This document shows positions 23,098 to 27,557 of a DNA stretch of 27,557 nucleotides, piece by piece (the first letter of the stretch is position 1; every line of letters begins with the position of its first letter). The notes under the pieces are model-generated. The model ran no database searches. It was not told where the DNA came from and worked only from the letters and a program-made list of their open reading frames with translations. The stretch spans positions 1 through 27,557 of the forward strand of contig JAEZHK010000133.1 in assembly GCA_023416655.1 (NCBI GenBank), read 5' to 3'. This DNA comes from Bacillota bacterium (GTDB lineage Bacteria; Bacillota; Clostridia; Christensenellales; Aristaeellaceae). A program made the position numbers and the translations under genes.

Positions 23098-23940
23098 CTA
23101 GCCCTTCACAGCCCCTGCCGTAAAGCCCTTGACAATGTACTTCTGCGTGGTCAGCGACAGGATGATCGCCGGGACCATCGCCAGCGTGCCCGCGGCGGCG
23201 AGGGACCCGAACGGCGTGTCCCGCTCCCGCTGAATCATGGTGTTGATGGCGATGGGCAGCGTCTTGAACGTGTCCTTGAACGTCAGCGTCAGCGCCAGCC
23301 CGAACTCATTCCAGGAGCCGATGAAGCAGAGGATGGCCACCACCGAGATGCTGGGCACCACCAGCGGCAGCGCGATGGAGCGGAACAGCCGGTACTCCGA
23401 GCAGCCGTCGATCACGCCGGATTCGTAGATCTCCCTGGGAACCTCCTCGTAGAAGCTGAGGAAGAGCCAGATCGAAATCGGCAGCGAGAAGGTGCAGTAG
23501 GCGAGCATGAGGCCGAAGTGGTTGTCCAAAAGCCCCGCCGTGTTGTAGAGCAGGTAGAGCGGCACGGTGTACACCAGCGCCGGGATCATGCGGATGACGA
23601 AGATGCCGTTTGAAATCGCCTTGCGCCCCTTAAAGGTGAACCGTGTGAGCGCGAAGCCCGCCATGGACGCGACGAATACGCACAGCGCGGTGGTGACCAC
23701 GGCCAGCTTGATGCTGTTCCAGGCGAAGATGCCGTAGCTGGATTTTCTAAAGATCTCCAGGTAGTTCGTCAGCGTGAAACGCTGGGGGAAGTAGTGCGGC
23801 ACCGTCACCAGGATGTCCGCCTTTTCCTTGAAGGACATGGTGACCGCCCAGTAAATCGGAAAGAGGAAGCCCAGCGTCAGGATGGCAAGAAGCACGAACA
23901 TGGCGATGCGCGCGTTGCGCGCGGCGGTTTTGCCGCTCAT
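23098..23940 (-). CDS. Carbohydrate ABC transporter permease, MalG type
   Basis: This 280-residue membrane protein of the MalG/UgpE class has about six hydrophobic spans. The cytoplasmic EAA-like loop that docks on the ATPase is seen as ESGVIDGCSEYRLFRSIALP (about 190-210), with the canonical Gly-Ala partly altered. The N-terminal ILTLGFLFPIYWAVTMSFKEKADI is the usual first span and periplasmic entry. AAGGAGG lies upstream of the ATG. It sits between the MalF-type permease (25 bases upstream) and the binding protein. No ATPase gene accompanies the set. Confidence 0.88.
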   Translation of the reverse strand: MSGKTAARNARIAMFVLLAILTLGFLFPIYWAVTMSFKEKADILVTVPHYFPQRFTLTNYLEIFRKSSYGIFAWNSIKLAVVTTALCVFVASMAGFALTRFTFKGRKAISNGIFVIRMIPALVYTVPLYLLYNTAGLLDNHFGLMLAYCTFSLPISIWLFLSFYEEVPREIYESGVIDGCSEYRLFRSIALPLVVPSISVVAILCFIGSWNEFGLALTLTFKDTFKTLPIAINTMIQRERDTPFGSLAAAGTLAMVPAIILSLTTQKYIVKGFTAGAVKG

Positions 23941-23964
23941 TGGAACCCCTCCTTTCAGCCGGTC

Positions 23965-24876
23965 TCAGGATTCCTGCCGCCGCATGAGGTTCATGGCGAG
24001 CAGCGCCACGACCGATACGATGGCAAAGAAGATGAACGCGCCGGCGGAACCCTGCCCGACGTCGTTGTAGCGGAAGGCGGTCTTGTAGATGGTGGTCCCG
24101 ATGGTCTCGGTGGACACGCCGGGCGCGCCATTGGTCAGCTGCATGACCGCATCAAAGGCGCGAAGCGCGTCGCTTAGGCGGATGGTCACCACCAGCGCCA
24201 CAAAGTTCCGGATGGTGGGGAGGGTGATGGCGAAGTACGTCCGCCAGGCGGAGGCCCCGTCCACCGTCGCCGCCTCCAGCATTTCGGTGGAGACCGTCTT
24301 GAGCGCCGCCTGGAAGACCAGCGCGCAGAAAGGCGTCGCGCACCAGACCTCCACGACGATCACCGCGACCCTCGCCCAGAAAACCTCGCCCAGCCAGTTG
24401 ATCTGGGGAAGCCCCATCAGCGTCAGCGTGCAGTTGACGACGCCGTAGGCCGGGTAGAACATCAGCTTCCAGATGGTGGCCGAGACCACGGGGGCGATCA
24501 TCATCGGGATGATGAGGAGCGTCTTGAAGGGCACGCTGAAGCGCTTGGTGCGGTCGCTGTTGAGCATCACGGCGAGCACCATGCCCAGAAGCACCTCGGC
24601 GATCAGGCTCACCGCCGCGAAGGTCAGCGTCCAGACCACCGAATCCAAGAACTGCTGGTTGGTGAGGATCTTGAGGTAGTTCTTGAACTCGTAAAACCGG
24701 ATCGTGCTGACGGGCTTGGCCAGGTTGTACTTCAAAAAGCTGATGTAGAGCGAATAGCCGATGGGCACGATCGAGATCAGCACCAGCAGGATGCACGCGG
24801 GCGAGAGGAACACAGCGGGCGCCAGCCGCTCGGAGAGGCTTTTCTGCATGCGGGTCGATTTTTTTGCCCTTGACAA
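23965..24876 (-). CDS. Carbohydrate ABC transporter permease, MalF type (TTG start)
   Basis: This 303-residue permease of the MalF/UgpA class has about six spans, beginning with FLSPACILLVLISIVPIGYSL. The EAA loop is canonical: EAATVDGASAWRTYFAITLP (about 217-236). I propose a TTG start at 24876, which follows GGGGG by about 8 bases; the ATG at 24849 lacks a nearby ribosome binding site and is the alternative. It is the first gene of the five-gene operon and lies about 80 bases downstream of a clear promoter. It should form a heterodimer with the MalG-type partner and use a shared ATPase from elsewhere in the genome (as MsiK or MsmK do in other Gram-positives). Confidence 0.85.
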   Translation of the reverse strand: MSRAKKSTRMQKSLSERLAPAVFLSPACILLVLISIVPIGYSLYISFLKYNLAKPVSTIRFYEFKNYLKILTNQQFLDSVVWTLTFAAVSLIAEVLLGMVLAVMLNSDRTKRFSVPFKTLLIIPMMIAPVVSATIWKLMFYPAYGVVNCTLTLMGLPQINWLGEVFWARVAVIVVEVWCATPFCALVFQAALKTVSTEMLEAATVDGASAWRTYFAITLPTIRNFVALVVTIRLSDALRAFDAVMQLTNGAPGVSTETIGTTIYKTAFRYNDVGQGSAGAFIFFAIVSVVALLAMNLMRRQES

Positions 24877-24958
24877 TCACGGCGCCCCCTTTCGAAAGAA
24901 AAGTTCAAAATCATGGAAATTGCAGAATACGCCTCGGCATTTTCTGTTCCATACTCCC

Positions 24959-25004
24959 ATTATAGCGGCTGATTCGGTAAACTGTTATACTAGATCTGTT
25001 ATAA
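24959..25004 (-). promoter_or_regulatory. Promoter and candidate operator of the permease-GH43-GH2 operon
   Basis: On the minus strand, ATAACA (24988-24983), an 18-base spacer and TATAAT (24964-24959) form the promoter. Overlapping the -35 is an imperfect palindrome, TTATACTAGATCTGTTATAA (24985-25004), symmetric at 16 of 20 positions around AGATCT. Its position suits a repressor that blocks polymerase. The GntR/LacI hybrid at 14463 is the nearest candidate regulator. The rest of the 285-base gap holds the ribosome binding site and the EAL gene terminator. Confidence 0.7.
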
Positions 25005-25028
25005 AATCGGGGGCATACCGCAAAGAAA

Positions 25029-25056
25029 CAGGCCGATGGCTTTCGCGATCGGCCTG
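25029..25056 (-). terminator. Intrinsic terminator of the EAL-domain gene
   Basis: CAGGCCGAT and ATCGGCCTG form a perfect 9-bp stem over a 10-base loop; on the minus strand it is followed by TTTCTTTG. It lies 106 bases past the EAL gene stop, and the stretch between can itself fold (see findings). Confidence 0.7.
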
Positions 25057-25161
25057 AATCCGTCATGCGGAATGAAAAGGAAACGGGCTGCTTCGGCACG
25101 CTGTATCCAACGCGCTCAATGCCAAGGGATGGTTGCGAGCGGGCAGCCCTGCCGGGTTATG

Positions 25162-25944
25162 TCACGCTCCGTCCTTTTTGGCGTACTGCAGGATGAAATC
25201 ATGCAGCTTCTTCTCCGCCATCGGCGGCCCGATCATATACCCCTGTCCCTTGAAGAAGCCGAGGTGCTCGAAGAACTCCAACTGATCGCCGTTTTCAATG
25301 CCCTTGGCGCAGATGGTCAATTGGAGCGTATCCGCCAGGTGCGCGATGGACACGAGGATCCTGATCATTTTCTCGTCGTCGGGTACGCTGCCGGAAAAGC
25401 ACCGGGCGAGCTTGATCCCGTCAAAGGGCAGGCGGGAGAGCAAAAAGAGGCTGTTGGTGCCGATGCCGAAATTGTCGTAGAGCAGCTTCGCGCCCATCGC
25501 CTTCAGCGTGACGAGGTTTTCAACCCCCTTCGCGTTCAGCTTCTCCACTTCCGTCAGCTCAAGCTCCAGGTTGCGCGGGGCCAGGTTGTGCGCGTCCAGC
25601 TCCTGCTTCACCAGATCGACAAACTCCGGGCAGTTGACCGCGTGGGGCCACACGTTGATCGCGACGATCAGATCGCATCCGATCTGGTCGATCAACCGGC
25701 GGATCATGGACAGCGCGCCGTTCAGGAACCACTTCAGAAAGACCCTGCAGGACGCGTCGTCGGCCACAACCTTCTGCACATAGCCGTAGCCGGGCACCGT
25801 CTCCCCGCCGGGCAGGTGGAGAACCTCCGCGAAGACTTCGTAGGTATTGCAGGTATTCTTGCCGAATGTCCATTTGGGCTGCCCGTAGAGCTCGAACGCC
25901 CCACCTTCGACCAGAGCCAGCAATTCGTCCCGTGTCAGGTTCAT
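25162..25944 (-). CDS. EAL-domain protein with altered catalytic residues (probable c-di-GMP binder)
   Basis: This 260-residue protein is almost entirely one EAL domain, the c-di-GMP phosphodiesterase fold, with no membrane span or sensor domain. The motif is EVL rather than EAL (Glu40). Asn97 (AINVWP), Glu132 (LELTE), Asp157, Lys178 (IKLARCF) and Gln234 (GQGY) are kept. The second Asp of the DDFG motif is Asn158 (YDNFGIG), and the first Glu of the EGVE loop is Lys214 (CAKGIEN). Both positions are needed for metal binding or catalysis in studied EAL enzymes such as RocR, so loss of activity is likely and a binding or protein-partner role more plausible. GAGGAGG precedes the ATG. It is a single-gene unit with its own terminator. 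Confidence 0.85.
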   Translation of the reverse strand: MNLTRDELLALVEGGAFELYGQPKWTFGKNTCNTYEVFAEVLHLPGGETVPGYGYVQKVVADDASCRVFLKWFLNGALSMIRRLIDQIGCDLIVAINVWPHAVNCPEFVDLVKQELDAHNLAPRNLELELTEVEKLNAKGVENLVTLKAMGAKLLYDNFGIGTNSLFLLSRLPFDGIKLARCFSGSVPDDEKMIRILVSIAHLADTLQLTICAKGIENGDQLEFFEHLGFFKGQGYMIGPPMAEKKLHDFILQYAKKDGA

Positions 25945-26007
25945 CTGAATTCCTCCTCATTGCCGATTTACGCAAACGCCCGTGCCTGCCGTCATGGTTT
26001 CATGAAT

Positions 26008-26013
26008 ACTATA
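26008..26013 (-). promoter_or_regulatory. Possible -10 box for the EAL-domain gene
   Basis: TATAGT on the minus strand lies 64 bases before the EAL start codon. The -35 region (ATTTCA, 17 bases upstream) is weak. Nothing else clear is seen in the 275-base gap between the EAL and methyltransferase genes. Confidence 0.35.
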
Positions 26014-26219
26014 CCCAAAAATTTCCCTTCTGAAATATCGCCGGGACAATGGGAATCCGCGATCTCGCGCCGGTATTGATCATACGCCGCGCGCCGGAAA
26101 GCAAGTCCGCCACCCCGCTGGAATTCAATACGGCGGCGCCGGGAAAGCGAAGTCCCACCGATGGTGAGGTATGGCCACCGTACCGGCCCGATGCGCTGCA
26201 TACGCGGCATGCCATCCCT

Positions 26220-26825
26220 TCAGCCCTTCCGGCCGCTCACAATCTGCGCGTTGCCCGCGATTTTGACGGCCGCGGCGGTAAAACCCGCGCCCCTGAGGAG
26301 CGCCGAAATTTCCTCCGGCGCGTAGAACCGGACGTCCCCGGCGGGCGAGAGCCGGAGGATGGGGTTGAAGAGGGCCCGGGCAAACGCCGGATAGTAGATT
26401 TCCGCGATGTACAGCCTTCCGCCCGGCTTCAGCACGCGGAAGGCCTCCCGGACAAACGCCGCGGGGTCCGGAAAGTGGTGATACGCCGCGCACACCGTCA
26501 CATCGTCGAAAAAACCGTCGTCGAACGGCAGCGCGTCGCAGGGCGCGCGATGAAAGGCCATCGTTGGGATAAGGCGCGCGGCGCTTTCGACCATCTTTCC
26601 GGAGATGTCGACGCCGTACCCTTGAAAGCGGCGCTCCGCCGCCAGCATTTTGAGAAGCCTGCCGCTCCCGCAGGCGACGTCGAGGAGGCGTCCCCCGTCG
26701 GGAACTTCCACCGCGCCTTTGAGGAGCCGGTTGAACTTCAGGGTGAACCTGCCCTCCGGCGAATCGTCGTAGAGGTCCGCGACCTTGTCGTAGTTTTCCA
26801 TCGACCGCTTTTCGTACCTGTTCAT
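26220..26825 (-). CDS. Class I SAM-dependent methyltransferase (201 aa)
   Basis: A small Rossmann-fold methyltransferase of the Methyltransf_11 type. Motif I, the SAM-binding loop, is LLDVACGSGRLLKML (about 47-61). GVDISGKMVESA carries the acidic residue that binds the SAM ribose, followed by DALPFDDGFFDDVTVCAAYHHF and FRVLKPGGRLYIAEIYYP, the usual post-I and motif III regions. I chose ATG 26825 with GGAGG 5 bases upstream; the TTG four codons earlier overlaps the ribosome binding site. The acceptor is unknown; this class methylates small molecules, quinones, lipids or RNA. It is divergent from the proline-rich secreted protein and lies upstream of the EAL gene on the same strand with 275 bases between. 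Confidence 0.85.
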   Translation of the reverse strand: MNRYEKRSMENYDKVADLYDDSPEGRFTLKFNRLLKGAVEVPDGGRLLDVACGSGRLLKMLAAERRFQGYGVDISGKMVESAARLIPTMAFHRAPCDALPFDDGFFDDVTVCAAYHHFPDPAAFVREAFRVLKPGGRLYIAEIYYPAFARALFNPILRLSPAGDVRFYAPEEISALLRGAGFTAAAVKIAGNAQIVSGRKG

Positions 26826-27009
26826 TCGCGCCTCCAATCCGCGCTTTCGCGCGCCATCTGATCGGTATAAATTCCTCCAAATATTTACATCCGCGTAGTT
26901 TGAAGTCCGGCCAAATGCGTGATAGTTAGTTATAGCTATTCCCTACTTTTACCATTGGACTATCATAAATATTGCTTCGCAAACGAGGCGATACACGAGG
27001 AGGATTCTC

Positions 27010-27557
27010 ATGAAAGCGATGCTCAGGGCTACGTTCTCTCTGATGCTGGTGCTTGCGGTCTTGTTGACCAGCAGCCGGTTGGTTGAAAGCGCTCTGGCGA
27101 ACGGCGACAATTCGATCGCCGGAGCGTCACTCCAGAATAAGACAGGCGGCAATCACGACGGCTGGAATACCCCAAGGCCAACGTACACCCCAAGGCCAAC
27201 GAACACCCCAAAGCCCACAAACACCCCAAAACCTACGCACACCCCAAAGCCCACCTACACCCCGAAGCCTACGCACACCCCGAAGCCCACTTACACTCCG
27301 AAGCCTACGCACACCCCGACGCCCACCCCGGTAGTGACCCCGGTTCCCACTCCTGATCCTACCCCGGTCCCCACTCCGGAGCCTACCCCGGTCCCCACTC
27401 CGGATCCTACCCCGGTTCCCACTCCGGAGCCCACCCCGGTCCCCACTCCGGAGCCCACCCCGGTCCCCACTCCCGATCCTACCCCGGTTCCCACTCCCGA
27501 TCCTACACCGGTCCCCACTCCCGATCCTACACCGGTCCCCACCCCGGAACCCACTCC
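27010..27557 (+). CDS. Secreted Thr/Pro-repeat protein (3' end outside window)
   Basis: An open frame from ATG 27010 runs to the window edge (182 codons). GAGGAGG lies 6 bases before the start. Residues 1-30 form a signal peptide (MKAMLRATFSLMLVLAVLL, then SALA before Asn). After about 22 ordinary residues come nine hexapeptides of the form X-T-P-(R/K/T)-P-T, where X is Asn, Tyr or His, then a short link (PVVTP) and at least nine octapeptides VPTP(D/E)PTP. Such stretches are extended, cell-wall-spanning or O-glycosylated linkers, so a surface or secreted protein with a functional domain further right is likely. The catalytic or binding part is not in the window, so no function can be named. 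Confidence 0.8.
   Translation, partial: MKAMLRATFSLMLVLAVLLTSSRLVESALANGDNSIAGASLQNKTGGNHDGWNTPRPTYTPRPTNTPKPTNTPKPTHTPKPTYTPKPTHTPKPTYTPKPTHTPTPTPVVTPVPTPDPTPVPTPEPTPVPTPDPTPVPTPEPTPVPTPEPTPVPTPDPTPVPTPDPTPVPTPDPTPVPTPEPT
27166..27557 (+). repeat. Coding tandem repeats: nine 18-base units, then nine 24-base units
   Basis: The 18-base units (27166-27327) encode X-T-P-basic-P-T and differ mainly in the first base of the X codon (AAC/AAT, TAC or CAC). The 24-base units (27343 to the edge, eight complete and one cut) encode VPTP(D/E)PTP with D and E in the order D,E,D,E,E,D,D,D,E. Unit number may vary between strains by slippage or recombination. Confidence 0.9.

Noticed and set aside
26826..26858. 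Short leader peptide (11 codons) whose TGA overlaps the methyltransferase ATG
   Set aside because: Its ATG is about 16 bases from the nearest GGAGG, too far for good initiation, and the overlap may be chance.
27291..27554. Minus-strand Gly-Val-Gly-Thr repeat protein
   Set aside because: It is the mirror of the Thr-Pro repeat in the plus-strand gene, which has a signal peptide and a ribosome binding site.

Overview
The window is GC-rich bacterial chromosome with tightly packed genes. They have strong GGAGG-type ribosome binding sites and Bacillus-type sigma-A promoters, and several ABC sugar transporters, a GntR regulator with a LacI-type sensor domain and soluble glycoside hydrolases are present. 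Together these suggest a carbohydrate-fermenting member of the Clostridia (Firmicutes), probably from a gut or another plant-polysaccharide-rich anaerobic habitat. No rRNA, tRNA, CRISPR array, phage gene or insertion sequence was seen, so the lineage cannot be fixed further.

Left part (1-5264): a minus-strand L-rhamnose uptake operon, rhaM (mutarotase) - rhaT (double ATPase) - rhaP - rhaQ (permeases) - rhaS (binding protein, cut by the window edge). It is transcribed from a near-consensus promoter and is divergent from an AraC-type regulator. Rhamnose isomerase, kinase and aldolase are not in the window.

Middle-left (5485-12160): a minus-strand L-arabinose-isomerase-like gene with its own promoter, then a minus-strand pair of uroporphyrinogen decarboxylase / MtaA-superfamily proteins. 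Divergent from these is a plus-strand pair, an iron-type alcohol dehydrogenase and an aldo/keto reductase, that ends in a clear terminator. The two reductases would suit disposal of lactaldehyde, the usual product of deoxyhexose breakdown. The role of the UroD-like pair is unknown.

Middle-right (12196-24988): a minus-strand GH2 enzyme, a plus-strand GntR/LacI-hybrid regulator, and a minus-strand operon of two MalF/MalG-type permeases, a binding protein, a GH43 enzyme and a 1191-residue multidomain GH2 enzyme. None of the hydrolases has a signal peptide, so oligosaccharides are probably imported and cut inside the cell. The transporter lacks its own ATPase.

Right end (25029-27557): an EAL-domain protein with altered catalytic residues, a small SAM-dependent methyltransferase, and the start of a secreted protein with long Thr-Pro repeats that runs off the window.

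The most unusual non-coding content is two intergenic arrays of back-to-back, mutually unrelated perfect hairpins (5268-5483 and 14070-14357) and a long rod-like folded leader in front of the alcohol dehydrogenase (9833-9937).
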